A DNA stretch of 64,000 bases from Adineta ricciae. Lineage: Eukaryota > Rotifera > Eurotatoria > Adinetida > Adinetidae. Under the pieces are notes generated by a model that saw only the letters and a list, made by a program, of their open reading frames with translations, made no database searches and was not told where the DNA came from. The stretch covers positions 186,001 to 250,000 of the forward strand of contig CAJNOJ010000084.1 of NCBI GenBank assembly GCA_905250025.1. Direction: 5' to 3'. Below, in pieces: positions 46,171 to 58,256 of the stretch; within the stretch, counting starts at the first letter, position 1; every line of letters starts with the position of its first letter. The position numbers were made by a program, and so were the translations under genes.

Positions 46171-47732
46171 TTAACTTGTATCCATTGTATTGTTGGACGG
46201 ATTCTTCTCATTTTTATAATGTTTAGCCAAGGCTTGGATGAAAACTTGCCAATCACCTTGATTAACTGCATTGGTTACTTGTTCGGAAAGATTAAGTTGA
46301 GAAAGGATAGATTTCAATTCGCCTGAGCGAAAAGCAGTACTAAATAGGAATGAGAAAAAGAACTTAACGATCATTTGTTCTCTCCCACATACCTAAATGC
46401 ATCAGTGAGTTGACGGTATTCCGGCGATTGAACTGATTCTTTCAATTCGTTTTCCGTACCAGGTATTGAATAAGTTTCGGGTAGATGAGGACGTATTTTT
46501 TCTTGGATATCTTTATTGCTTAACAATGGAATTAGCGTCTGAAGCAATAATGGAAACTTATGGAATGGAAAAACTGTATTCATGAACATACTTCACCGTT
46601 CGAAGGATAAAGAGATGTTTCCGATGATGCTGTTGCACTGTCTTCAGTTGTACTATTATTCAAATTGACAAGAGCATTCGTCAGAGCACTCATTTGAATA
46701 CCACTACGTTTCGGTTCGTTTGATGAAGTCGAAGCAACTGTTGTAGATGCCGTTGCAGCTGGTGTTGAAGACGATGATGAACTGCTGCCAGCTCGACTGC
46801 TAGAAGTAGGTGGTGTCGCCGGTGTACGTGTTGCAGTCGGTGCCGTATTCGGACGCGATGTTGCAGTTTGAGGATTTGTACGAGATGATGCAGTTCTTTG
46901 TTGAGCGGCGCCTCCTTCAGATCCAGCACTACGTTGAAGTCCTTGCATCAAACTGCCAGCACCGGCACCTCCACGCCCAAATGCAGAGAATAGCGAAGCA
47001 ACATCGTTTGGATTCATGCCTACAATCAAGTATTGATATCAAAGCGAACGTAACTGACAAAACTTGATCACGTACCACGCAGAACATTGGATAAATCATT
47101 TGGACCGAGCCCACCGGCACCACCAGCGCCCGCCATGCGTTCCATAAGAGGCTGCAATGGATGACCACTGCTACTGCTGTCACTATAACCAGGCCCTGGT
47201 GGGCGATTCAGCTGATAAATCAAACGATAGCTGATATTCAAAATTTTAGAAGTTGTTTACTTACGAAATCGTTTATCTTTTTACAAAATTGTTCGTCTTG
47301 ATCATCTTTAGGCTCTTGCATCCAAAAGAAGAACTTACGCGAATTCGTTTTCCACTTGAGAACATAAACACGACCTAAAATCTCAGTAGTGTTTCTCTCC
47401 ATTGCACAACAATAGCAGGAGTTATTTGTACCTGTGGTATTTTGTGTAACTTTCTTATATTCGATTTCATCTGGAAAGATAACTAGATCATCTTCTGCTG
47501 TGTTACTTGATCGATCTTTCCAACATAAATGCATAAGCATATCATCTCCCTGATATAAATAAACGAGCCCTTTTCGTTTATCAGGATAGACCTACAACGC
47601 AAAGATGAAAAACATAGACAGAACAGAATTTCTTTCACAGACCATGTTACCACGTAAGTTCATTTTCCCAGCTTTAAATTCGACGAGATTTTTAGCACGA
47701 GCTTGAGCGTTGGTTCCACCGAAAAGCGACAT
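46171..47732 (-). CDS. ADRM1: proteasomal ubiquitin receptor Rpn13
   Basis: Subunit of the 26S proteasome regulatory particle that binds ubiquitin and the deubiquitinase UCH37. ATG 47732 begins [20 protein letters not shown]. The Pru domain spans the first exons: [76 protein letters not shown] linker rich in Gly, Ser, Thr and Ala follows. The C-terminal DEUBAD domain is in the last exons: [20 protein letters not shown] and [20 protein letters not shown], ending [11 protein letters not shown]. Five or more short introns. Stop at 46171. Confidence 0.96.
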
Positions 47733-48331
47733 TTTATGCTTGAAGTTTCGTAACGGTATTGACAAAATGTGAAGTACAAATGGCAAATATGAAAAATGAA
47801 TCAATCGATACGCACATACGTTGATAATATGATGATGGACGAACGAATAGAACATCTTGATTCGATTGGTACGATGTATCGTCAATCTGATTTCAACACA
47901 TCCGATCGAAAGCTCTCATGAAGATTATCATACACGAAACAGAAGGATGGACTTTATTTGAAATACTAGCTTTGTGCAAGGACTTAGTCATTAAATCATT
48001 GAAAACGGCACGATGATGTGTGGCGCCCTCTCTCACTCACATACGCTTGAAAACTAACTACGTATCTTTAAGCGAAAGTTTGCGTGATATAAAACTAATA
48101 CATCCATTCAACGCATTTCCGCGATAGTTTACAGCTTAAGAATCTGCTGTGAGACTTTTCATTTCTATTGAATTACTATGCAACATCGAATACAAAAAAT
48201 TCATTACACATTTTCCGCTGATATAGTACACGAACAAAAAGATACACAAAAAACGAAGTATTATATCTGATTTACACGAAAGTATCACGAGATTTCCATG
48301 TAGTAAACACAAACATAAAGATATCACAGAA
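47733..48331. other. spacer
   Basis: About 600 bp between APLF (stop) and ADRM1 (start), both minus. No ORF with support. Confidence 0.4.
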
Positions 48332-49833
48332 TTAATCGCTACCATCATCATCATCGTTATCTTTGGGCATATGTACACGTGCTTTCTTTTTGGCTGAACG
48401 TGAGTTGTTGATGGATGTGCCTTGTACGAATTCAGCAGCCTCTTCCTTTAATAAATCAATCTCACTTGCATCGGTAGAGACATCCTCGTCATCATGATCT
48501 GAATGTCGAGCTTTTCTATGTGGTTTCCAGTCGTTGTCAGGAGCGCCCTGAGAATCACCTAAAATATACAAAACTAAATGCAAAGATTGTAAATCTATTG
48601 AATATTTACCTGCTCGATCAACCAGTGCACTATCCTCCAGATCTTCATCGTCGATAAAACTATCATTATAATCATATTCATTGGGTAACCCGTCGTCATC
48701 ATCTTCATCGTCGTCGTCGTCGTCTTTAGCTGAAAATTCATGAAATACAATCGATCGATATGCTGTTTTTATTTTACCTTTTCTTTTCGGTGCACGTTGG
48801 TTGGAATTAGTCATAGATGATCGCTTTTTCGTATGACTATATTCATTAAAATGATCAGGATTTTTTCGATAGCAATCGCTTCCGTAGGGACATTCTGGTT
48901 TGGTATCGTCAGTATCATTTTCTTTGTCATTCCAGTCAGGATCACCAGGATGAATGGCTTCCTTCCGGTGGATTGGGTTTTTTCTATAACAAAACTTTCC
49001 ATACGGACATCGTTCTCGTCTGTCAGGCTTAGTCGCTACCGAGGCTCTTTGACCTATGGTACACCACGATAAGAACATGAAGGAGATCCGGGAAACAGGT
49101 TCAATTACTTGTTGCTGTGTTATTTGACGGTTCCTCGTCGTCATCCTCATCATGATCATCATACACAACTCCTTCCGCTTTCTTTCGTCCAATATCTGAA
49201 ATAAACTGTTAGTTTGCGGATAGCTTAACAAAGCTACATACACGTTCGATGTTTCGAGGGTGACGGTGTGGTTGCCGTGGGCGTTGGTGTCTTTGTATTT
49301 TTACCTGGTACTTTAGCACTCTTTCGTTCTGGTGTTGTACCATTGGCCATCCATGCGGGTAATGCACGAGTTGTGTGCAGAATAATTCCACCTTCAGGTT
49401 CTACGCTTGGACCTTTGACAGGAGATTTTTCTTTGGGATTACTTTTCGGCGGAGAAGGCTCTTTCTCTTGAGCTGGCGATTTAGGTGTCACCGAGGGTTC
49501 CTTAACTTGCTCTTGCTCGTTTGATTTGATTGAAATGCGATAGAAGTATTCATTAGGCAATAGACCAATTTCATCATTATCATTCAATTCGAATTCTTGG
49601 TCTTTTGTTAAAGTAATTAATTGGTTAGATTTCGTTCTATAGAATGTCGGATTTTGATGAATCGGTTTTATCCAAAGAGTTCCATCGGATTTCACATGTA
49701 GTTCCGCGTGGTTACGAGAGATTTTTTTATCCAAACAACCGATATTGGGTGTACGACCAATCGTTGTTACAGATGTACCATCAAGCAGAAGTCGATTTCC
49801 TTTTTCTAACGGTATCAATTCGATAGTCGACAT
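48332..49833 (-). CDS. APLF: aprataxin and PNK-like factor
   Basis: DNA-break repair scaffold and histone chaperone that binds XRCC4/XRCC1 through its FHA domain and poly(ADP-ribose) through PBZ fingers. The FHA domain is in the first 110 residues (STIELIPLEKGNRLLLDGTS, TIGRTPNIGCLDKKISRNHA, ELHVKSDGTLWIKPIHQNPT). A Pro/Lys/Ser linker follows with ALPAWM. Two PBZ fingers are intact: RCPYGKFCYRKNPIHRKEAI ending with HPGD, and ECPYGSDCYRKNPDHFNEYS ending HT, both C-x5-C-x6-H-x5-H. The C-terminus has the long acidic tail expected of APLF (KDDDDDDEDDDDG, DNDDDDGSD). Five exons; the first donor is GTATGT at 49249. It is head to head with HPF1. Confidence 0.93.
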
Positions 49834-50065
49834 TGCTATTAGTTGAATCTATTCTAATTTCTTTCGATTTTATATGTCATTGCCAAACAGCTATGCAAGA
49901 TCATTCACTGTTTAGTAAGTTATCAAATGAAAATAAAAGAGAAACGAGTGCATTCAGATGTCGCTAACGATGAAATTTCATCTACCCAATGAAATTACAT
50001 AATATTTCAAATAGAAAAGCACCCAGGAAAACGTGCGTAGTATCATAGTTGTCATAAACTGAACG
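49834..50065. promoter_or_regulatory. shared divergent promoter region of APLF and HPF1
   Basis: Only 232 bp separate the two ATGs. The interval must hold both 5' UTRs and probably a bidirectional promoter. No TATA box is obvious. Confidence 0.55.
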
Positions 50066-51497
50066 ATGACGGAACGTAAACGCTTGTCAGATACGGATGA
50101 GTCTTCAGCGAAGTACAACACAACTAAAAAGATAAAACTTATTCAAACTACTCTACCAGTGGGGACATCAAAACGTCCTATATGCAAATACGGTGCGAGC
50201 TGTTATCGAAAGCATCCTGATCATTTACGAGATTATCAACATCCAAAAACTAACCAACAGGAAAAAGAGCAGGAGGAGGACGATGATGAAGATTTCTCGA
50301 CAACATCTGTTTCGGAACCATCAACATCAACAAAGGAAGCATCACCAGCAAAACAAATAACAGCATCGAGCAATTCAACAATAAGTCTGATGGAATTAGC
50401 AGAATTAAGCGAAGAGAAATTACTCAGGCATCTTTACCAAATGAAATTTCCAAGTGATCTTCACGAGTTTTGGAATTTCTGTTCGGATCTCAAAAAAACC
50501 AATCCTCGGGAAGTATTGACAAACCTCCTCAACTTAGAACTAGTCGGTCCATTCGAAATTCTCGATGGTGCTTTAAACACATGCAAAACCTTACCTAATA
50601 TTCATTTACACTATCGATATTATTATGACACACCAGAGTTTATGACTGTTATTCGAACTTTGGATAAAAGAAGTCAATTTCATATTGGCTATTATCGGTT
50701 AGCAACTCTCTTTCTCTGTCAGCTAACATACCGTTTTTCTCTAGAGATTCACCTGATGAACTGCCAGTCTTCTTAGCTTCGAATGATTCGAGTGTCAACA
50801 ATCATTTCAAAATCTGCGGTGATAACATATTTGCAGCAGTTCAGTAAGTCACTAATCAAACGTCACTGAATTACCGTCACATTTTCTTCGTTTCAGCTCA
50901 TATGCTCGTCACCATCTCAAATCAAGTGACAAATCTGATTTGAAAACGTTCGTTTCTGACTTGGAAAGCTACGCAAAAAAGCACAAGTTTTCCTTGGATG
51001 AAACCACACCAACAATAACTGCTCGAAAGAAAAAAGTCAATTGTACATTGCTAAACTCGTTGGGCATGGTCGTGCCATGTGAAAACGATATCGGTTATCG
51101 TCCTGTTCCGTTTACTAAAGGTGACAAACACCCTAAACTGCTCTACTTTTCCAATATTTTCTGTCTGTTAATATTAGATCAATTTAAGAAAGTTTGTGAT
51201 AAATTTTGTAATGACGCATCGGAAGGTCAACGTCAAAAAGCTGAAGATGACTTACAACATGTGATCACATGTATACAATTCGCTAATGACGAATGCGACT
51301 ACGGTGAAGGTTTAGAATTTGGTTTGAATCTCTTCTTATATGGCTCATCCAAACTTCATTCACGTATTCTGACACTTTTACCACTGGCATATAAACTACT
51401 CCACCGGGACCTCTATGGACAAATTATAACAGATCATCTCGCATCAGGTCGTTCGAATTTAATTGAAGATTTAAATGAAATCACAAAAAACAGCTAA
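50066..51497 (+). CDS. HPF1: histone PARylation factor 1 with N-terminal PBZ finger
   Basis: Partner of PARP1/2 that completes the active site and directs ADP-ribosylation to serine. Three exons; introns near 50699-50745 and 50846-50896. An N-terminal PBZ finger (PICKYGASCYRKHPDHLRDY, then QH) is followed by an acidic/Ser linker. The HPF1 domain has LYQMKFPSDLHEFWNFCSDL, LNLELVGPFEILDGA, HLHYRYYYDTPEFMTVIRTL, HIGYYRDSPDELPVFLAS, GDNIFAAVHSYARHHL. The catalytic Glu lies in IQFANDECDYGEGLEFGLNL, equivalent to Glu284 of human HPF1, and the C-terminal LLPLAYKLLHRDLYGQIITD is conserved. Human HPF1 lacks the PBZ finger. The stop codon overlaps that of the convergent gene. Confidence 0.95.
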
Positions 51498-52114
51498 TTT
51501 TCAATCGATAAATTTTTGTACATAGCTATTATACAATCATTGTCCTGTAAAATTCTTTTGTGCTTATTATAACATAGTTGAGATTGATAGGGACGAGACA
51601 CATAAGATAATTGAAGATAAAGATCAGCTTGAAGACGATGAAGATGTATATGATCGATATCTTTTTTCTCTTGAATAAGATTTGCATCAAAACAATGAAT
51701 AAATTTCCAACAGCGATCAGCTTGATCTTCTTCTAATCGTCGAACATAATTTTGGACTGAACGATCGAAACACTCATCCGTTTCAATCGGCATACTTTGA
51801 TGATGATGAACAAGACGTTCAATAGATCTTGTATGATGAGTAATCATTTCTTAAATAGAACATTTTCCTAATATCAGATATGTTTGAAACTTTTCCTACA
51901 TACTTGGAATTACTGTCCAAAGCAATTCTAACTGTTCTAAAGTTAATTTCGGCTGATCGAGATGTTCAATCGCTTGGCAAATATATTGACATGATTCATT
52001 TAGACGATTACTTTGAAAAGCCATATCAGCTTGCCAAAAATATTCCTCGACAATATTCATAACTACATCTATAGAACGATCTCGGTTATCTAAATATAAA
52101 GCAAAGCAAACCAC
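51494..52114 (-). CDS. degenerate, short 14-3-3-like helical protein (tentative)
   Basis: Two exons joined by a short intron (about 51899-51850) give about 190 residues. Start at 52114 is the first clear ATG. Helical pattern and spacing resemble the first two thirds of 14-3-3: YFWQADMAFQSNRLNESCQY, ICQAIEHLDQPKLTLEQLEL, MITHHTRSIERLVHHHQSMP, SVQNYVRRLEEDQADRCWKF, LHRLQADLYLQLSYVSRPYQ, SQLCYNKHKRIL. The last corresponds to the KMKGDYYRYLAE and following helix. The phosphopeptide-binding Lys/Arg/Arg/Tyr set is largely not conserved, and the C-terminal helices H and I are absent. It may instead be an unrelated helical-repeat protein. Divergent from the Sox gene. Confidence 0.5.
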
Positions 52115-52331
52115 GTGTATTGGATACTTTCCTAGACTATTTTATTCGAATAGGACAGAACGACGATACACGTTGAACTTTAAGTTTTCGTTATTCTTTT
52201 TCTCTTTTCTCTCGAATTCTTCTTCTGTCTGTCGACGTTGTATCCAGAGAATAACAATATATCAGGTCCATCGAAACGAGCCAGTTTTGGTTCGTAGTTT
52301 AATGAAAGATAGAAAAGGAAAAACATAAAGA

Positions 52332-53771
52332 ATGATGTCGACGTCGATCGACCCTCAGAATAATAGTCATAGCAGTAATGGACGACCATTGAGAATTGTT
52401 TCAACAAATCGACTCTTTACCAAAGTCAGAACTGAACAACCGTCCGAAGCAGGTAGATGCAAACTCGAACTTCGCACTTGTGAAATTTATCTATTTTCAT
52501 AGTTTTACCTTCAATAATGGACACTACAAGTTTATTTTCTGATGATCCTCACCATCCTCTTGATATTTTCCCGAAAGATGAATCATTGCTTGATGAAACA
52601 ACAATGATAACGACATCGTCTTCATCACCGTCATTTGCTGACTTTCATCGAAATTTATCTACATCAACATCCGCTCTATCATCACCGACATCGTTTTCGC
52701 CACTACAACACGATCATAGCTACGGTGTATCGACGAATTCATCCTCTCTTCTACCATCACCGTCATCACCTGACTTAACTATCCACAACACGACGAATGC
52801 TAATTCACCTGTTGTCGTCACATGGCCACAGATAAATTGCCGAGCTTTACGACCGGATGATTATCACATGTTATTGGAACTATTATCATCAAATACGAAT
52901 ACAGATTCGCCACCGATTTTCTTTGGTTCAGCATTGATTGACCCATCGACTCCAACACCTTATTCAGATGCAACACGAACACAACCGAAGAAACGTGTTC
53001 GTCCAGGTCATGTCAAACGGCCAATGAATGCATTCATGGTTTTCTCACAGATTGAGCGTCGAAAAATGGTTCAACTTGCACCACATTTGCCTAATGCTGA
53101 TATTAGCAAGTAAATCGAATCTTGTCATTCACATTCGAGTTTGAATGGACTATACACACATATTGTAGATGCTGTGGAGCCAAATGGAAACGAATGTCAC
53201 TACGCGAACGGCAGCCATACATGGAGGAATCGGAACGATTGAAACATCTACATGCACGGCAATATCCAACGTATAAAGTAATATTTGAATTTTAGGAAAT
53301 TATTTTTTATTAACATAAACCACTTTTGATTAGTATCAACCACGAAAACGAAATAAGACCAGTCAATCAACCAGTTCGATCTCTCACCCACATCCAGCTG
53401 CAGCTTCATCTTCATCGTCGCCCCCGCCACCAAGTATAATGCCCACTATTCCACCTCAACTACCAGCTGTTCCGAAAGAGCAGCCTCAAACTCCACCACC
53501 CTCACTCCCTCAACCGTCATCGTCATCCTCCGGCATTTCCTCGTCATCAACATCGTTGCCGTCAAACTCAAATGATCCCATCTCATTATTAGTTGCCACG
53601 CTGTTTGATCAAAAATTGGCAATGTTCGCCAGTAATTTTCAGCAATTTAATATCGACCATCTTCAATACCATTTCACACCGCCGAACACTCAATTATATC
53701 CAACACCAGCGCCGATGCCTTTCGATCCCGTGGCTTTTCTCGCTAAACAACAACAACACCGACTGGCTTAA
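52332..53771 (+). CDS. Sox-type HMG-box transcription factor
   Basis: Four exons (52332-52452, 52503-53109, 53169-53277, 53334-53771) encode 424 residues; ATG 52332 or 52335, with ATG 52517 as an internal alternative. A Ser/Thr/Pro-rich acidic N-terminus leads to the HMG box: [80 protein letters not shown]. The RPMNAFMV start identifies Sox rather than other HMG proteins, and the box most resembles SoxB/SoxC. Two unusual positions: Phe for Trp in MNAFMVF, and Cys-Cys where Sox proteins have Arg/Val-Leu after ISK. Pro- and Ser-rich C-terminus. An intron splits the HMG box, with another just before its basic end. Confidence 0.93.
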
Positions 53772-54619
53772 TAATCACTATCAATTCGACATTTCCTAGC
53801 CATATAAATATATATATACATAGTAGATACGCTAAATCCAGATATAGAGTGTGATAGATAGACAACCTGACCAAAAAATTTTTATTTTCATTTTTCACGT
53901 TTTATTTTATTTTGTTGTGTGCGTGTGTGTGTGTGTGTGTTACTTGATTTCTTTTTTTCTTCGCGTTATGTTCAAGATCTTGCTCTACAGTACTTTCTCT
54001 TTTGTTTGTTTTTGTTTGTTTGTTTGTTTTGCGCTATTTAGTAGCTCGAAGATGCATATGGAGCCGTATGAAAAGAAAAAAGATTTCTCATTTTTAAAAG
54101 TACAATATAGAAAGCCTTTCAAAACGAAACGAATTTCTTCTCGCTACATTCAATGCTTTCCAAACAAAGACAACAGGTTTCTTTTCAACTTTCTATTTTG
54201 ATGAACGCATCTTCAACGTTCATAATCGTTGAAGTTCACGTTCGATGTCGAGTTTCAAACAAAACACACACTTAAATATTTAACACTCTTTCTAATTTAC
54301 CATATCAAAATGGTTTAAATTGGTGTGAGAAACGATAAACAACAGCATATGAACGAAACAAACGAAGTAAACGAATTTGTCTTTCCTCTACGATTTTTAG
54401 TAGAGAAAAGAGAAATAACGCAACTCGACGACTGCTTTTCATACGTTCAAAAGAAGAAAACAAAAACACGTGCTGTTATTATATAGACATATCTATTCTC
54501 TCTTTGAATTCGTCGCTAGCCACTCCATTCTCTCTCCTCGCCTCCCTATCATATCCACTTTCATTTCCATCTTTTTATCGTATATACACACATACACACC
54601 CTGAATCTAATCCACAATC
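53772..54619. other. Sox 3' region and RRM-gene upstream region
   Basis: 848 bp with a (GT)n run at about 53921-53941 and a TTTG-rich tract at 54001-54030. The ORF 53851-54201 is low-complexity and not called. Confidence 0.45.
53921..53941. repeat. (GT)n microsatellite
   Basis: About ten GT units in the Sox 3' flank. Confidence 0.85.
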
Positions 54620-55486
54620 ATGTTTATTTCGAAAACAATTTCAAATCCGTCAAAAAAACTAAATATCAATATACCTTCTCATTCCAAACAAACAACCTGT
54701 AAACTATTCGTGGGTAATCTGGCTACCCACACAACAAGTACACATTTACAGTCGATCTTTCATACCTATGGACAAATCATCGAATGTGTGAAAGTACGCG
54801 AAAGATACGGTTTCGTTCGCTTTTCTACTAACGAAGAAGCCCAACAAGCATTGAATGCTTGTAATGGAATACAATTAAATGGCTATCCCATGATTGTCGA
54901 ATATGCTCAAAATGAAATTCTTATCAGCCCGAAATCGCCACGGAATTCTTGTCGATATCAGTCAAAGAAGCTACCACCACCAGTTCCTGTGAATCAAAAC
55001 GATGACATGCCTTACTTAACAGTTGAGACGCACAAATACACATCTTCAACTTTAAATCCTGATGCGTCATCATTCACGTTGGCTTGTTCGACCAGCGATT
55101 ATTGTTCACAATCGGATCGACCATCAAGTCGTTCATCTTCCGAACGATCGAACTGTCTCTCACCGTCGATTCTTTCTGCCACATTGCCCGTCTCATGTTC
55201 AGACGACGATGAAGACGATGAACAAAATTATCGCAAAACTCTCCATGATAAACGACAATCTTTGAACGTCTTTATCGGTGATCGTATATTGAGATTATAT
55301 GGCCCAAATATGGATGTAAATAATAATCAAACATCCATACCGTTTGACAATCGGGATATCGATCCACGTGACCCAATCTTTATCTGGAATTTCGCCTTTT
55401 ATCCCGATGTGTCTATAAGTCCATTCGTTAAACGTTCGGATATCAAAACTTTACTCGAACGCCGTGTTTCACTCTACTCTCAATAA
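54620..55486 (+). CDS. single-RRM RNA-binding protein
   Basis: Single-exon gene, 288 residues. One RNA-recognition motif at about residues 27-100: RNP2 CKLFVGNLATHTTSTHLQSI, RNP1 ERYGFVRFSTNEEAQQALNA, and a closing IQLNGYPMIVEYAQ. The form resembles the RBM4/Lark type RRM but no zinc knuckle follows. The rest is disordered: a Ser-rich stretch (SDRPSSRSSSERSNCLSPS), an acidic patch (CSDDDEDDEQN), and a C-terminal segment ILRLYGPNMDV and FIWNFAFYPDVSISPFVKRS that looks ordered and may be a separate motif. Target RNA unknown. Confidence 0.85.
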   Translation: MFISKTISNPSKKLNINIPSHSKQTTCKLFVGNLATHTTSTHLQSIFHTYGQIIECVKVRERYGFVRFSTNEEAQQALNACNGIQLNGYPMIVEYAQNEILISPKSPRNSCRYQSKKLPPPVPVNQNDDMPYLTVETHKYTSSTLNPDASSFTLACSTSDYCSQSDRPSSRSSSERSNCLSPSILSATLPVSCSDDDEDDEQNYRKTLHDKRQSLNVFIGDRILRLYGPNMDVNNNQTSIPFDNRDIDPRDPIFIWNFAFYPDVSISPFVKRSDIKTLLERRVSLYSQ

Positions 55487-57530
55487 TCATTCTTTATTAG
55501 CGAAACTGCTGGTCAGTATAGCCAATTCTCTCTGTTACACTGCGGTTGTGTGTCTTTATATTTATTAATAATAATGTTAATCACTCCTTTGTCTTTCTAA
55601 TCATGTTGTGTGTAATACAAATATAATATGTCCTTCTACTTTATTTTTCTTTTCAAATTTCTTTATATATCTATGTATATGCGTGTATGTGTGTCTGTGT
55701 GAGTGAGTGTGCAGGTCCAATGTGTCCTGCACTGCTATATATTTTCTTCTCAATATATGTTGAGTTTGATACTATGTTATCCGCCGCCGTCCTCTCTCTT
55801 TCTGTTAAATTATCTAGTAGAATTCCCTTCTCTTTCGTAACCAAAACTGTTTCAAAAAACGCTTCAAAATCTTCTTCTTCTCTCTCTCTCTCTTTCATCT
55901 TCGACCACTTTATTTTTTTTCTTTTATATATACATTCGTCTACTTAGTAATTCTAATCTTTGTCGGTGTCTATGTGTGCGTCGGTGACGATGTATATTAA
56001 GAAAACTATATTAAGAATATATACGGAATGTTCTTTTCATAGATGGAAATGGTATTTACTGTTTTCTTTTCATAACACGATGATTCGAAAGACTTTTGGC
56101 TGGATCTGACAGAGAACGTAGCGAAATGTTTATCCTGTTCGACTTTATTTTTATGAGCGTATCGTGCATACATAACATTTGATTATAGATGATTGATGAC
56201 TAGATTTTTAACTTTTCACCTGTTGTCATACTATTAGAATGACATATAACAAATGGTTACTTTATGTAATCTTCACTATTTCGTATGTCATTTATCAAAT
56301 CTAATGAGGAATTGTTCTTTTTGTTATTGGATCTATGTGAATGTTCATCGCTCGATCAGTTCACAAGGTAAGATATATTTTCGATGCTTTGTTTTTCGTT
56401 GAATGAATATCCGTCCGTCTTTATCACGATCATCCGTTTCCCATCAATGTAAAAGACGAATGGAGGTTTGCTTTTTGACTGATTTGATTGAATGAAGTTT
56501 GCATTAACTTGACAAGTAAACGAGCAAGACGAGACGTATCGGGAGAGAGAGAGAGGGAAAAAATGAGAGGACGAGAAATCGCAGCGCGATCTGTCAACAT
56601 CAATCAAATCCTGTTGTCATATATTTGGATTTGTATAACGTCGACAGACGAACAAAACTCGAAATTCACTAAGCAGTTCGATCATTTACAACTATCGAGG
56701 AGAAAGAATAGATCTCAAACCTTTGACATTTATCGTTATGTCTGACAATGAGAAAATATTCAACTTATTGTGATCTATCTTCTTCGTGTTTTCTTTTTGT
56801 TCATTCTTCTCACTGGTGTCAACTGAGCAGTCGAACGATCACACTTTAATGTTTGTGAGCATGTTATGTCTGATTTATTGCATCTGAATTGTAATGATGG
56901 CTCATAAATCAAGAAGAAGAGAAAAACTTCTCTTCGTTTCTCGTTCAATCTCATTCATGTTCCGTCTTCTCTTGCGCTTTTTCTTTTTCTCTCTCTCTCT
57001 CTTTCTCTCCTTCTCATTCTTTCTCCTTTTGGAAAAGTCATCTTTCACATTGTCATCAAGCGTTGCCGTTTGAATAACAACACTTCAATTCGAATGTTTA
57101 TTCCACGACATCTCATTCATCAAATCTCTTTCTCTATATACACGTACCCACGTACACTAGTCACATATAATTGCATATTCGTTCGATTTGGTAATCTGAT
57201 GAGAGACGCAACTAGAGAACATTGAGATAAGATCTTCTTTCATCGAGAAGTTCCAAGTGCCGCAAGATCTTCGAATAGTACGTTTCAAATGAGTTTCATT
57301 TCATCGAAAGTCGTCAGACGACCTAGAATGTCATCAAATGATCAATCTTATACATCGTTTAAATCTGCATTTTGATCATTTCATATCTAGTTTTCTCTCC
57401 GCGTCCTAATCATATCGATGATAGAACTTATATTTTCAGCAAATCTGGCTGTTCGATAGTTTGAGAAAGATAGATGATGATCATCGTTGTCATCTTCTAT
57501 TGTTACTTGTCATTTAGATGAATGACGGGT

Positions 57531-57557
57531 ATATATATATATATATGTGTGTGTGTG
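57531..57557. repeat. (AT)n/(GT)n compound microsatellite
   Basis: About seven AT units followed by GTGTGTGTG. Confidence 0.85.
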
Positions 57558-57668
57558 CATTGCGCGACAAATCGAGCTCGTTTATCTTCATCAACATTTA
57601 GATCAAAACAGGCAGCCAACCTGTCAGCATCAACAGTCGTTGTCGGATCGTAATACTTTCATATACTA

Positions 57669-57884
57669 ATGAGATTGCTCGCTGCCAGTCAGAAATTTTA
57701 TAGCTACATACCACGCGTCGTCGAATCAATCCATCAAACAATCACCTCTTTTATATTTAGTCGTTCTATCTTACAAACTTTGTTCGCTCTAGGAACATTT
57801 CTTGCTTATCATGCATTAGAACCTTCACGTCGAGCCACTTGCAATTTTCATGTACATTTTCAACATCACACAACTATTTTTTAA
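57669..57884 (+). CDS. possible small membrane protein (hypothetical)
   Basis: 71-codon ORF with one hydrophobic stretch (SILQTLFALGTFLAYHAL). No family match recognised and it lies in the upstream region of the Teashirt-like gene, so it may be chance or an upstream ORF. Confidence 0.2.
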   Translation: MRLLAASQKFYSYIPRVVESIHQTITSFIFSRSILQTLFALGTFLAYHALEPSRRATCNFHVHFQHHTTIF

Positions 57885-58256
57885 TGATTGACATTTGATT
57901 GACATTCGAAGTTAATCAATATGACGTATTCGTTCGATAGATTCTGCTAGTTCACTTACATATACACACAGATCTATCATAAACTTTTAAGATTGATAGT
58001 TACTTCACTACACACATAGATGTATACATATATATTCTTTTCTTTCGCATCACATTAAATATAATATATAGATTTGTCTATTCCTATCAATCAAATCTAT
58101 ATACATATATGTATAAGGCGGTAAGCATTTCTTTTGTTCTTGCGCTCTCTGACATTAACTCATCCATCACTCATTCACACGAATGATTTGTAAAAAAAAG
58201 GAAAAAGAAAAGAAAAGCCTCCATCTTTTTGCTATTCACTTCGCGTTTGTTATAGA

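Larger units (their letters stand above)
55487..58256. other. long intergenic region with microsatellites
   Basis: About 2.8 kb. Contains (TC)n near 55881-55896 and 56992-57007, an (AT)n-(GT)n run at 57531-57557, and pyrimidine-rich tracts. ORFs 55671-55947 and 56356-56745 sit on these biased tracts and are not called. One small ORF at 57669 is listed separately. The 3' part is probably the promoter and 5' UTR of the Teashirt-like gene. Confidence 0.5.

Noticed and set aside
55671-55947. ORFs over a (TC)n tract
   Set aside because: Repeat-driven open frame in opposite directions.
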